A stretch of 38,379 nucleotides of DNA from an uncultured beta proteobacterium (GTDB lineage: Bacteria; Pseudomonadota; Gammaproteobacteria; Burkholderiales; Rhodocyclaceae), in assembly GCA_903946745.1 (NCBI GenBank), contig CAJAWW010000093.1, positions 1 through 38,379 of the forward strand. The letters are read 5' to 3'. Below are positions 29,155-36,819 of the stretch, in pieces. How positions within the stretch are numbered: position 1 is the stretch's first letter; every line of letters begins with the position of its first letter. The position numbers were made by a program, and so were the translations under genes. A model generated the notes under the pieces. It saw nothing but the letters and a program-made list of their open reading frames with translations, was not told the origin of the DNA and searched no databases.

Positions 29155-29181
29155 CGCCTGGCGTTCTTTGGACGCCAGGCG
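29155..29181 (+). other. rpsD-rpoA intercistronic hairpin
   Basis: CGCCTGGCGT (29155-29164) pairs perfectly with ACGCCAGGCG (29172-29181) around a seven-base loop, 12 bases after the rpsD stop and 12 bases before the Shine-Dalgarno of rpoA. No T tract follows. It may stabilise the upstream mRNA or act as a processing or pausing site; its effect is not evident from sequence. Confidence 0.55.
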
Positions 29182-29205
29182 TACTCCCATTTGAAGGAAC
29201 GGCAG

Positions 29206-30192
29206 ATGCATACACTTCTCAAACCCCGCAGTATCGATGTTCAGCAACTCTCGCCGGTTCATGCCCGTGTGGTCATGGAGCCGTTCGAGCGCGGTTATGG
29301 GCATACGCTGGGCAATGCCCTGCGCCGTATTCTGCTTTCTTCGATGGAAGGGGTTGCACCGACCGAGGTATCGATTGAGGGCGTGTTGCACGAGTACTCG
29401 ACCTTGGAAGGCGTCCGCGAAGACGTGGTGGACATTCTGCTGAATCTGAAGGGTGTGGTTCTGAAAATGCACAGCCGTCGCGAGGCGACGCTTACTTTGT
29501 CGAAAGAAGGCGAAGGCATCGTCAGGGCGGGAGATATTGAAACTGCGCACGATATCGAAATCGTCAACCCGGATCACGTTATTGCGCATATTGCCCCGGG
29601 TGGCAAACTCAAGATGCAGATTCGCGTTGAATCTGGTCGTGGGTATGTGCCGGCCAATCAGCGCCAGATCGCACGCGAAAATCGTGTTATCGGCCAGATC
29701 ATGCTTGATGCGTCATTCAGCCCCGTGCGTCGTGTTAGCTACCACGTTGAGTCCGCCCGCGTTGAGCAGCGTACTGACCTTGACAAACTGGTGCTGGATA
29801 TTGAAACCAACGGCGCAATTGACAATGCCGAGGAAGCTGTGCGCACTGCCGCGCGGATTTTGATGGAACAATTGTCGGTGTTTGCCGATCTGGAAGGCAC
29901 GCCGATGTCGGCAGAGGCTCCCAAGGCCAGTTCGGTCGACCCGATTCTGGTGCGTCCGGTCGATGATCTGGAACTGACGGTTCGTTCTGCGAACTGCCTG
30001 AAGGCAGAAAACATCTATTACATTGGTGATCTGATTCAGCGCACCGAAACAGAATTACTGAAAACCCCGAATTTGGGTCGCAAGTCGCTGAACGAGATCA
30101 AGGAAGTCTTGGCGTCGCGCGGTCTTACGCTCGGGATGAAGCTTGAGAACTGGCCGCCTGCCGGACTGGAAAAGCTAGCAGCCAGTGTGTGA
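29206..30192 (+). CDS. rpoA: DNA-directed RNA polymerase subunit alpha
   Basis: Dimer that starts polymerase assembly and reads UP elements and activators. The ATG at 29206, seven bases after AAGGA, gives 328 residues; a TTG at 29191 would overlap the Shine-Dalgarno. The N-terminal domain (to about 230) has [20 protein letters not shown]; a linker follows; the C-terminal domain holds [14 protein letters not shown] with R260 equivalent to the DNA-contacting R265 of E. coli, and [14 protein letters not shown]. Length is normal. Confidence 0.98.
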   Translation: MHTLLKPRSIDVQQLSPVHARVVMEPFERGYGHTLGNALRRILLSSMEGVAPTEVSIEGVLHEYSTLEGVREDVVDILLNLKGVVLKMHSRREATLTLSKEGEGIVRAGDIETAHDIEIVNPDHVIAHIAPGGKLKMQIRVESGRGYVPANQRQIARENRVIGQIMLDASFSPVRRVSYHVESARVEQRTDLDKLVLDIETNGAIDNAEEAVRTAARILMEQLSVFADLEGTPMSAEAPKASSVDPILVRPVDDLELTVRSANCLKAENIYYIGDLIQRTETELLKTPNLGRKSLNEIKEVLASRGLTLGMKLENWPPAGLEKLAASV

Positions 30193-30199
30193 AAAGTTT

Positions 30200-30232
30200 C
30201 GGGCTGTCCAACGTATTAATTCAGGACACCCG
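30200..30232 (+). other. Hairpin in the rpoA-rplQ gap
   Basis: CGGGCTGTCC (30200-30209) pairs with GGACACCCG (30224-30232), nine pairs with one bulged C, around a 14-base loop. A second stem, CGGCCA with TGGCCG, lies further on (about 30265-30290). The 118-base gap holds no gene. These may lower rplQ expression or stabilise the rpoA message (inference). Confidence 0.4.
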
Positions 30233-30310
30233 GCTTAATTATTTACGACTCGATAACCATTAACCGGCCATTTGCCCTGCGCGGTGGCCGCATAAAACGA
30301 GGATTTCAAC

Positions 30311-30712
30311 ATGCGTCACGGTAACGGACTTCGCAAGCTTAATCGAACATCATCCCATCGCCAGGCGATGCTGCGCAACATGGCGGTATCGCTGTTGCGC
30401 CACGAGGCGATCAAAACCACTCTGCCCAAGGCCAAGGAATTGCGTCGCGTGGTTGAGCCGTTGATTACGCTCGGCAAAAAGCCCAGTTTGGCAAATCGCC
30501 GCTTGGCGTTCGATCGCACCCGCGATCGCGACATTGTCGGTAAGCTCTTCAATGAACTCGGCCCGCGCTTTGCAAACCGCAATGGCGGTTATCTGCGCAT
30601 TTTGAAAATGGGTTTCCGTGTCGGTGATAACGCACCCATGGCATTTGTTGAGCTGATGGATCGCCCTGCTGACGGTGAAGTCGCTCCGGAAGGTTCGGTT
30701 GTCGCGGAGTAA
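30311..30712 (+). CDS. rplQ: 50S ribosomal protein L17
   Basis: Large-subunit protein near the tunnel exit. The 133-residue protein begins [20 protein letters not shown] and has [24 protein letters not shown] and the C-terminal [15 protein letters not shown]. The last about 12 residues are an acidic extension. GAGGA precedes the ATG. It closes the alpha operon and is followed by a strong terminator. Confidence 0.98.
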   Translation: MRHGNGLRKLNRTSSHRQAMLRNMAVSLLRHEAIKTTLPKAKELRRVVEPLITLGKKPSLANRRLAFDRTRDRDIVGKLFNELGPRFANRNGGYLRILKMGFRVGDNAPMAFVELMDRPADGEVAPEGSVVAE

Positions 30713-30732
30713 TTCTGCAAAAAAGCGAACAC

Positions 30733-30767
30733 TACAAAAAAGCCAGGCGATGCCTGGCTTTTTTGTA
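30733..30767. terminator. Bidirectional intrinsic terminator between rplQ and cysN
   Basis: A perfect 16-bp stem: TACAAAAAAGCCAGGC (30733-30748) against GCCTGGCTTTTTTGTA (30752-30767), with a three-base loop. The GC core is flanked by six A on one side and six T on the other, so it works in both directions. It serves the alpha operon (plus) and the cys operon (minus), whose last genes converge here. Confidence 0.95.
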
Positions 30768-30784
30768 CGCTGATTTTTGTCTCC

Positions 30785-32086
30785 TTATCCTGCTGCGACA
30801 ATCATTCCGGCGCCAACGGTGTTATTGGTAGCTTCATCAATCACGATGAAGGCACCGGTTGAACGATTGTCTTCATAACGGTCGACACACAACGGTTGAG
30901 CCAGGCGGAACGATACTCGGGCAATATCATTGACGTTGAGTTGCTGCGCCGATTCTTGCTCCAGTGTATTGATGTTGAGGCGGTAGGTAATTCCGGCCAG
31001 TGCGGCTTTTGATTCGCGTGTGGTTTGCCGGACAAGATATTTGCGTGCCGGGTCGAGGGGGGATTCACCGAGCCAACACACGATGGCATCAATCTGGCGT
31101 GTGATCTGCGCGGGTTCGTCCGCACGCACGATCATATCGCCGCGTGATATATCGATTTCGTCTTCGAGCAAGAGCGTAATCGACTGCTCAGCAATCGCCA
31201 TGGGCAAAACCTCTCCATTTAGCTCGATACGCTTGATACGCGTCCTACGCTCCGAAGGCAGTACGATAACCGCGTCACCTGACTTGATCTCACCGGATTC
31301 CACCCGACCCATGAAGCCGCGGTAGTCGTGCAGCGCGGGATCGTCTGATTTTTGCGGCCGGCACACATACTGAACTGGAAAGCGAAAGCGTTCATCGCGC
31401 TCACTATGCGCCGTCGGCGCGGCCTCGAGGATATCGAGTAGGGTCGGGCCGGTGTACCACCCCAGTTTTTCACCCCGATCAACAATCATGTCGCCATTCA
31501 GTGCCGACAGCGGGATGAAGCGCACGTCCTGAATGCCGAGTTTGGCGGCAAAGGCAAGATACTCGCCGCAGATGCGGTCATAGGTTGCCTGATCGTGATC
31601 GACCAGATCCATTTTGTTGATTGCAACAACAATGTGCGGAATGCCGACCAGGTGCGCTAGATACGAGTGTCGGCGGGTTTGCGTCAGAATTCCTTTACGG
31701 GCATCGATCAGAATAATCGCCAGATTGGCTGTCGACGCCGCAGTGACCATGTTGCGGGTGTATTGCTCGTGGCCAGGTGCGTCGGCAATGATGTATTTGC
31801 GGCGCCCGGTGGTGAAGTAGCGATAGGCGACGTCGATGGTGATGCCTTGTTCGCGCTCGGCCTGCAAGCCGTCGGTGAGCAAGGACAGATCAACCGCTTC
31901 ATGCCCGCGCCGCGCCGAGGTCCGTTCCATGGCGTGCAAGGTGTCGGCGAGGATGGTCTTGGTGTCGTACAGCAAACGCCCGATGAGCGTACTCTTGCCG
32001 TCGTCGACGCTCCCGCAGGTCAAAAACCGCAACAGACCCGTGTCGCCGATCTGGTCGGAGTTTGGCAGATGTTCCAGCGCACTCAT
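30785..32086 (-). CDS. cysN: Sulfate adenylyltransferase subunit 1 (GTPase)
   Basis: Large subunit of ATP sulfurylase; GTP hydrolysis drives the formation of APS from sulfate and ATP by CysD. The 433-residue EF-Tu-like GTPase has the P-loop GSVDDGKST (25-33), GITID (81-85), DAPGH (102-106) and NKMD (157-160). It stops after the translation-factor-type beta-barrels, so it is not fused to an APS kinase (CysC). Its ATG shares one base with the cysD stop (TAATG). Last gene of the operon; its 3' end faces rplQ across the terminator. Confidence 0.97.
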   Translation of the reverse strand: MSALEHLPNSDQIGDTGLLRFLTCGSVDDGKSTLIGRLLYDTKTILADTLHAMERTSARRGHEAVDLSLLTDGLQAEREQGITIDVAYRYFTTGRRKYIIADAPGHEQYTRNMVTAASTANLAIILIDARKGILTQTRRHSYLAHLVGIPHIVVAINKMDLVDHDQATYDRICGEYLAFAAKLGIQDVRFIPLSALNGDMIVDRGEKLGWYTGPTLLDILEAAPTAHSERDERFRFPVQYVCRPQKSDDPALHDYRGFMGRVESGEIKSGDAVIVLPSERRTRIKRIELNGEVLPMAIAEQSITLLLEDEIDISRGDMIVRADEPAQITRQIDAIVCWLGESPLDPARKYLVRQTTRESKAALAGITYRLNINTLEQESAQQLNVNDIARVSFRLAQPLCVDRYEDNRSTGAFIVIDEATNNTVGAGMIVAAG

Positions 32087-32997
32087 TAAAAGTACCCTTC
32101 CTTTTTGCGTTGCTCCATCGAAGCCTCCGACGTTTGATCGTCCATGCGAGTCGCCCCGCGTTCGGTAATTGTCGTTGTTGCAGTTTCTTCGATGATTTTA
32201 TGTACGGTGTCGGCGTCCGATTCGACCGGCGCGGTACAGGTGATGTCGCCGACGGTGCGAAAACGAACCAGCATTTCCTCGATGACGTCACCCGGCTTGG
32301 CGGGCGTCACGTCGGTAACCGGTTGCAGCAAGCCGTTTTTACGGATGACGGGGCGCTTGTGGGCAAAATAGATCGACGGCAGTTCTAGCGCTTCCCGTTC
32401 GATGTATTGCCAGATATCGAGTTCTGTCCAGTTGGAAATGGGGAAGGCGCGGATGTTTTCGCCCTTATGTACCCGCGCATTGAACAGGTTCCACAATTCG
32501 GGACGCTGGTTTTTGGGATCCCACTGACCAAAGCTGTCACGGAAAGAAAAGATGCGTTCCTTGGCGCGCGCTTTTTCCTCATCGCGCCGTGCGCCGCCGA
32601 TGCAGCAGTCGAAACCGAATTCTTCGATGGCTTCGAGCAAGGTGACCGATTGATGTTTGTTGCGTGATTCCGTCGGGGTTTTCAGCACGACACTGCCACG
32701 CTTCATCGAATCTTCGACGTTGCGGACAATCAGGCGCTCGCCCAACTGGTGCGCGCGAAAATCGCGAAAGTCGATCACCTCGCGGTAATTGTGCCCGGTA
32801 TCGACATGCAGCAAGGGAAATGGAAAACGTCCGGGGCGAAAGGCTTTTTCGGCCAACCGCAGCATCACGATCGAGTCTTTGCCACCCGAAAACAACAGTG
32901 CCGGGTTGCTGCACTGGCCGGCGACTTCACGCATGATGTGGATGGACTCGGCTTCCAGCCAGTCCAAGTGGGAGAGGATTTTAGTATGGTTGGGCAT
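32086..32997 (-). CDS. cysD: Sulfate adenylyltransferase subunit 2
   Basis: Catalytic subunit of ATP sulfurylase, transferring AMP from ATP to sulfate. The 303-residue protein is a PP-loop ATPase with SGGKDS at 37-42 and the tail MEQRKKEGYF typical of CysD. Further family features are HVDTGHNYREVIDFRD and GGARRDEEKARAKERIFSFRD. No good Shine-Dalgarno is visible, and it starts nine bases after cysH, so coupling is likely. It partners with cysN, which follows directly. Confidence 0.97.
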   Translation of the reverse strand: MPNHTKILSHLDWLEAESIHIMREVAGQCSNPALLFSGGKDSIVMLRLAEKAFRPGRFPFPLLHVDTGHNYREVIDFRDFRAHQLGERLIVRNVEDSMKRGSVVLKTPTESRNKHQSVTLLEAIEEFGFDCCIGGARRDEEKARAKERIFSFRDSFGQWDPKNQRPELWNLFNARVHKGENIRAFPISNWTELDIWQYIEREALELPSIYFAHKRPVIRKNGLLQPVTDVTPAKPGDVIEEMLVRFRTVGDITCTAPVESDADTVHKIIEETATTTITERGATRMDDQTSEASMEQRKKEGYF

Positions 32998-33006
32998 AGG
33001 GATATT

Positions 33007-33717
33007 TTACGATGCCTTGATGCGTTGCAGACGGCCATCGACCATGTGTAGCCCGCATTCTTTGGTTTCCGGTGTCTCCCACCACCAGCGTCCGGCGCGC
33101 ACGTCTTCACCCGGCTGGATGGCGCGGGTGCAGGGGGCGCAACCAATGCTGGGATACGCCTTGTCATGCAGAGCGTTATAGGGCACGCCGTTGGCACGCA
33201 GGTAGCCCCAGACTTCTTCTTCGCTCCAGTCCGCCAGCGGGCTGATTTTGTGCAGGCCGTTGCCGGCGTCGAATGCAATCACGTCGAGTTCGCCGCGCGT
33301 GGCGGCCTGGCTTGCGCGCAAGCCCGTGACCCAGGCGCGGCGACCGGTGAGCGCGCGTTTGAGCGGTTCCACCTTGCGGGCATGACAGCAGGCCTTGCGC
33401 GCTTCGATGGAATCGTAAAAGCCATTGATGCCGCTGCTGCGGATGAAGGCTTCTACTTCGGCGTGCTGCGGGAAAAATACGGTCAGCTTGCGGCCATAGT
33501 GTTTCTCGGCGGCGGCCATGACGTCATAGGTTTCACCCGGCAGGCGACCGGTATCGAGCGAGAAAATCTCGATGTCGATGGCGTTGCGCCAGATGAGATC
33601 GGTGAGCACCATATCTTCCGCGCCCAGGCTGTTGGCGAATACGGCGGGGGCGTAATCGGCGGCGATTTTTTGCAACAGAGCGACGACTTGTGCGGATTTT
33701 TCAGCAAGTTCAGGCAT
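33007..33717 (-). CDS. cysH: APS reductase, iron-sulfur type (CysH)
   Basis: Reduces adenylyl sulfate to sulfite with thioredoxin-type donors. I start at the ATG at 33717 (236 residues, MPELAEKSAQVV), since the open frame further upstream runs through the neighbouring gene without family similarity. C110-C111 and C193-x2-C196 form the [4Fe-4S] site that separates APS-using enzymes from PAPS-using ones; the catalytic cysteine is C221 in KECGLH. The lack of cysC in the operon fits direct APS use. It starts ten bases after the DUF934 gene. Confidence 0.95.
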   Translation of the reverse strand: MPELAEKSAQVVALLQKIAADYAPAVFANSLGAEDMVLTDLIWRNAIDIEIFSLDTGRLPGETYDVMAAAEKHYGRKLTVFFPQHAEVEAFIRSSGINGFYDSIEARKACCHARKVEPLKRALTGRRAWVTGLRASQAATRGELDVIAFDAGNGLHKISPLADWSEEEVWGYLRANGVPYNALHDKAYPSIGCAPCTRAIQPGEDVRAGRWWWETPETKECGLHMVDGRLQRIKAS

Positions 33718-33727
33718 GGGGAAGCTT

Positions 33728-34249
33728 TCAGGCGGCACGCCGGCGAAATAGTGGCAGGGCTTGGTCGACGCCCGACTGATACACCTCGGGGAAGTCGTTA
33801 AACGATTGCAGTGCGGCGGCGGCATCGCGTCCGTCGGGGATCAGGAAGGAAGTGAAGCCGACCCGGCTGAGATAAAACAACTGGTCGCGGCCAATGTCGC
33901 CGACGGCGCGCAGCTCGCCCGTGTAGCCATAGCGTTCGCGCAGCAGACGCGCCGTGGAGTAGCCGCGGCCATCGACAAATTTGGGGAATTCGACGGCAAT
34001 CAGGGAAAAATGCGCAATATCTGCGGCGAGGGTCTCGACCTCAAAAGTCGACGCCAGGGACACGCCAATTTCTCCTTCTCGTGCAATCAGCGCCGCGCGC
34101 TGCGCCAGCCACAGCGGTGCCGGAATAATCACCGCGCCCGCCGGCACGGCAACGTGCGCCAGATTGGTATCACCGGCATCGTCGGCGATGGTCAGAGTCG
34201 TCCAGCGATTGTCCGCCAGTTGGCGACCTTGGATCAGTTGCTCAGGCAT
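33728..34249 (-). CDS. DUF934 family protein of the sulfate-reduction operon
   Basis: A 173-residue protein, MPEQLIQGRQLADNRWTTL, that matches my recollection of the DUF934 family, commonly found between cysI and cysH in proteobacteria. The start is the ATG at 34249, seven bases after AAGGAG; it overlaps the cysI stop by eight bases. Features are IPAPLWLAQR, VEFPKFVDGRGYSTARLLRER and GDIGRDQLFYLSRVGFTSF. No catalytic motif or cofactor site is evident. It is often labelled an oxidoreductase without direct proof; a role assisting sulfite or APS reduction is inferred from context only. Confidence 0.85.
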   Translation of the reverse strand: MPEQLIQGRQLADNRWTTLTIADDAGDTNLAHVAVPAGAVIIPAPLWLAQRAALIAREGEIGVSLASTFEVETLAADIAHFSLIAVEFPKFVDGRGYSTARLLRERYGYTGELRAVGDIGRDQLFYLSRVGFTSFLIPDGRDAAAALQSFNDFPEVYQSGVDQALPLFRRRAA

Positions 34250-35933
34250 AGGTGCGCTCCTTGGCGGCGTTGCCAGTCGTGGTTGCCGGGTAGGCCGCAT
34301 CACGGAAAGGTTGCAGTCCGATGCGGGCGTAGGTATCGAGAAAACGCTCTTCATCGTAGCGGTTGGCAATGTAGGTATCGATCAGGCGCTCGATCACATC
34401 TGGCACATCCTTGGCGGCGAACGAGCGGCCGATCACTTCGCCAATGCGGGCGTTGTTGCCCTGCTGGCCGCCCAGCGTGATCTGATACCACTCCTGCCCG
34501 CTCTTATCGACGCCGAGAATGCCGATGGCGGCAAGGTGATGGTGGCCGCAGGAATTCATGCAGCCGGAAATATTCAGTTCAAGTTCGCCGATGTCGTGCA
34601 GATAATCAAGATCGGCAAAGCGTTCGTTGATGGCTGCGGCAATGGGGATGGATTTGGCGTTGGCCAGCGAACAGAAGTCGCCGCCCGGGCAGCAGATCAT
34701 GTCGGTCAGCAGGCCGATGTTCGGTGTTGCGAATCCCAGCGTGCGTGCTTCCAGCCACAAGGCGTGCAGGTCGCGCTGGCGCACATCGGCCAGCACTAAA
34801 TTTTGCTGGTGCGTGACGCGTGCTTCACCAAAGCTGTAGCGGTCGGCCAGATCAGCGGCCGCATCCAGCTGTGCATCGCTCGCATCGCCGGGTGCGACGC
34901 CGGGCTTTTTGAGCGATAGCGTCACCGCTGCATAGCCGCTCACACGGTGCGGATGCACGTTGCGCTCAACCCAGCGCGAAAATGCCTTTTCATCGCGCAG
35001 CTGCGTTTGATAACCGGCATCGTCCGCCGGCAGGGTTTCATAGGGATGGGGCGCAAACTGGCAGGCGATGCGCTGCACTTCAGCTTCGGTCAGCGTCGAG
35101 GTACCCTCTTTGAGATGTGCCCATTCGGCATCCACCTGGCGCGTGAATTCCTCCGTACCGAGCGTCTTGACCAGAATTTTGATGCGCGCCTTGTACGGAT
35201 TGTCGCGGCGGCCGTAGCGGTTATACACGCGCAGAATCGCCTCGCAATAACTCAGCACATGCTGCCAGGGCAGAAACGCGCGCACCTTGCGTGCGATCAG
35301 CGGTGTGCGTCCGAGTCCACCGCCGACATAGACGGTAAAGCCAATTTCACCCGCATCATTCTTGACGATCTGCAAACCGATGTCGTGCATGCGGATCGCC
35401 GCGCGATCTTCGGTCGTGCCACTGATGCCGATCTTGAACTTGCGTGGCAGCCAGGCAAATTCCGGGTGAAAGGTTGACCATTGGCGCAGCACTTCAGCCC
35501 ACGGACGCGGATCAGCAATTTCGTCGGGGGCGACGCCGGCAAACTGGTCGGTAGTGATATTGCGAATGCAATTGCCGGAAGTCTGGATGGCGTGCATTTC
35601 GACCGAGGCCAGCTCGGCGAGTACATCGGGTGCTTCTTCCAGCTTGATCCAATTCAGCTGAAGGTTCTGGCGTGTGCTGAAGTGGCCGACACCGCGATCA
35701 AAGCGACGCGTAATGTCGGCCAGTTTGCGCAACTGACGCGAGGCCAGCAGACCATACGGCACGGCAATCCGCAGCATCGGCGCGTGGCGCTGGATATACA
35801 GGCCGTTTTGCAGCCGCAACGGACGGAACTCGTCGTCCGACAGGCTGCCTTCGAGATGGCGACGTGTCTGGTCACGGAATTGTGCGACGCGTGCCTGAAC
35901 GATGGCGTGGTCGTATTCGTCATAGCGATACAT
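34242..35933 (-). CDS. cysI: Assimilatory sulfite (nitrite/sulfite-type) reductase, siroheme hemoprotein
   Basis: Six-electron reduction of sulfite to sulfide. The 563-residue protein has two ferredoxin-like and two siroheme-binding halves. The [4Fe-4S]/siroheme ligands are C415-x5-C421 (CPGGDFC) and C458-x3-C462 (CMNSC). SGNCIRNITTDQ (119-130) and FKIGISGT are further family features. No CysJ flavoprotein is in the window, so the electron donor is unknown: a ferredoxin or a distant CysJ. It could in principle also act on nitrite, but the operon argues for sulfite. It follows the permease gene after 11 bases. Confidence 0.93.
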   Translation of the reverse strand: MYRYDEYDHAIVQARVAQFRDQTRRHLEGSLSDDEFRPLRLQNGLYIQRHAPMLRIAVPYGLLASRQLRKLADITRRFDRGVGHFSTRQNLQLNWIKLEEAPDVLAELASVEMHAIQTSGNCIRNITTDQFAGVAPDEIADPRPWAEVLRQWSTFHPEFAWLPRKFKIGISGTTEDRAAIRMHDIGLQIVKNDAGEIGFTVYVGGGLGRTPLIARKVRAFLPWQHVLSYCEAILRVYNRYGRRDNPYKARIKILVKTLGTEEFTRQVDAEWAHLKEGTSTLTEAEVQRIACQFAPHPYETLPADDAGYQTQLRDEKAFSRWVERNVHPHRVSGYAAVTLSLKKPGVAPGDASDAQLDAAADLADRYSFGEARVTHQQNLVLADVRQRDLHALWLEARTLGFATPNIGLLTDMICCPGGDFCSLANAKSIPIAAAINERFADLDYLHDIGELELNISGCMNSCGHHHLAAIGILGVDKSGQEWYQITLGGQQGNNARIGEVIGRSFAAKDVPDVIERLIDTYIANRYDEERFLDTYARIGLQPFRDAAYPATTTGNAAKERTYA

Positions 35934-35944
35934 GGCGATTTCCT

Positions 35945-36745
35945 TCAGGCGAGAATGAGTTTGCCGCCGATAAACAGCAGCACAAAGGCAAGCAGATGGC
36001 GCAGTGCGCGCTCAGGAACTTTGGTGGAAAGATGGCTACCGATGGCGATGCCCGGCAAAGAGCCCAGCAACAGCGCTCCAAGCAAGCCGAAGTCTACCGT
36101 GCCCAGCCACCAGTGACCAATACCGGCCACCAATGTCAGCGGTACGGCGTGCGCGATATCCGAACCGACAATGCGCCGAATCGGCAAATCGGGATACAAA
36201 AAGCACAGCGCGGTGACACCCAGCGCGCCGGCACCGACTGACGAGATGGTGACCAGCGCGCCAAGGATGACCCCGACAATAATCGTCAGCGTCGCGGTTC
36301 GTGCTGCGGAGGGGGGATGCTGCCTGCGGCTGCGGGCGAACTCCAGCAGGCGCTGACGAAAAATCAGCGATGCGGCCGTCAGCAGCAACGCGATTCCCAG
36401 CGCTACGGAAATCAGCCCCGACGCCCCGTGATCCTGAACACCCATCCGTCCCAGCACCACCAGTGTTACGAGCGCGGCCGGCACGCTACCGAGCGCAAGC
36501 CGACCGGTGATGCCCCAGTCGATGTGGCCGTGGCCGTGATGAATCAAGCTACCCCCGCCCTTGGTAATGGCCGCATAAAGCAAGTCAGTGCCCACTGCGG
36601 TAGCCGGCTTGAAGCCAAAGAGCAGCACCAGCAAGGGCGTCATCAGCGAACCGCCGCCGACCCCGGTGAGGCCGACCAGTGCGCCGACCACAAAGCCGGA
36701 GAGTGTGAGTGCAGGGCTGAATGTGAATTCCATGATGCAGTGCAT
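35945..36745 (-). CDS. Sulfite exporter TauE/SafE family permease
   Basis: Membrane permease of 266 residues with about eight hydrophobic segments in two repeats; the N-terminal repeat has GALVGLTGVGGGSLMTPLL (about 21-39) and the second GALVTISSVGAGALGVTALC (about 171-190), the glycine-rich signatures of the family. TauE/SafE proteins move sulfite, sulfoacetate or related organosulfur anions. As first gene of the cys operon it may supply an anion to the pathway or release excess sulfite. Either ATG at 36745 or 36733 could be the start; neither has a clear Shine-Dalgarno. Confidence 0.88.
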   Translation of the reverse strand: MHCIMEFTFSPALTLSGFVVGALVGLTGVGGGSLMTPLLVLLFGFKPATAVGTDLLYAAITKGGGSLIHHGHGHIDWGITGRLALGSVPAALVTLVVLGRMGVQDHGASGLISVALGIALLLTAASLIFRQRLLEFARSRRQHPPSAARTATLTIIVGVILGALVTISSVGAGALGVTALCFLYPDLPIRRIVGSDIAHAVPLTLVAGIGHWWLGTVDFGLLGALLLGSLPGIAIGSHLSTKVPERALRHLLAFVLLFIGGKLILA

Positions 36746-36780
36746 CGTAAAGGCTTTCTATAGTCCTGAAAAATACTTAG

Positions 36781-36807
36781 TTGCTATTTGTATATAACCA
36801 ATAGCGA
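36781..36807. promoter_or_regulatory. LysR-type operator (T-N11-A dyad) between the cys operon and cysB
   Basis: GCTATT (36783-36788) and AATAGC (36800-36805) form a perfect six-base dyad separated by exactly 11 bases, giving the T-N11-A form known for LysR-type regulators; flanking TT and GA nearly extend it to eight. It lies in the 74-base divergent gap, about 38 bases from the permease start and just upstream of the cysB -10 box, so one bound regulator could activate the operon and repress its own gene. Confidence 0.65.
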
Positions 36808-36813
36808 TATAAT
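36808..36813 (+). promoter_or_regulatory. Candidate -10 box of the cysB-like gene
   Basis: TATAAT, only six bases before the ATG at 36820. Transcription from it would begin at or within a base of the ATG, giving a leaderless or nearly leaderless message; there is no proper Shine-Dalgarno (only CAGG, four bases from the ATG). No good -35 is present at normal spacing. The dyad at 36781-36807 covers the -35 region. Confidence 0.5.
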
Positions 36814-36819
36814 CAGGCC

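Noticed and set aside
33718-33825. An upstream extension of cysH by 36 codons
   Set aside because: The added residues overlap the DUF934 gene in another frame and do not resemble the family; the ATG at 33717 fits.
33166-34480. Long plus-strand open frames across cysH, DUF934 and cysI
   Set aside because: They lie opposite clear cys genes with intact catalytic motifs and show no family features.
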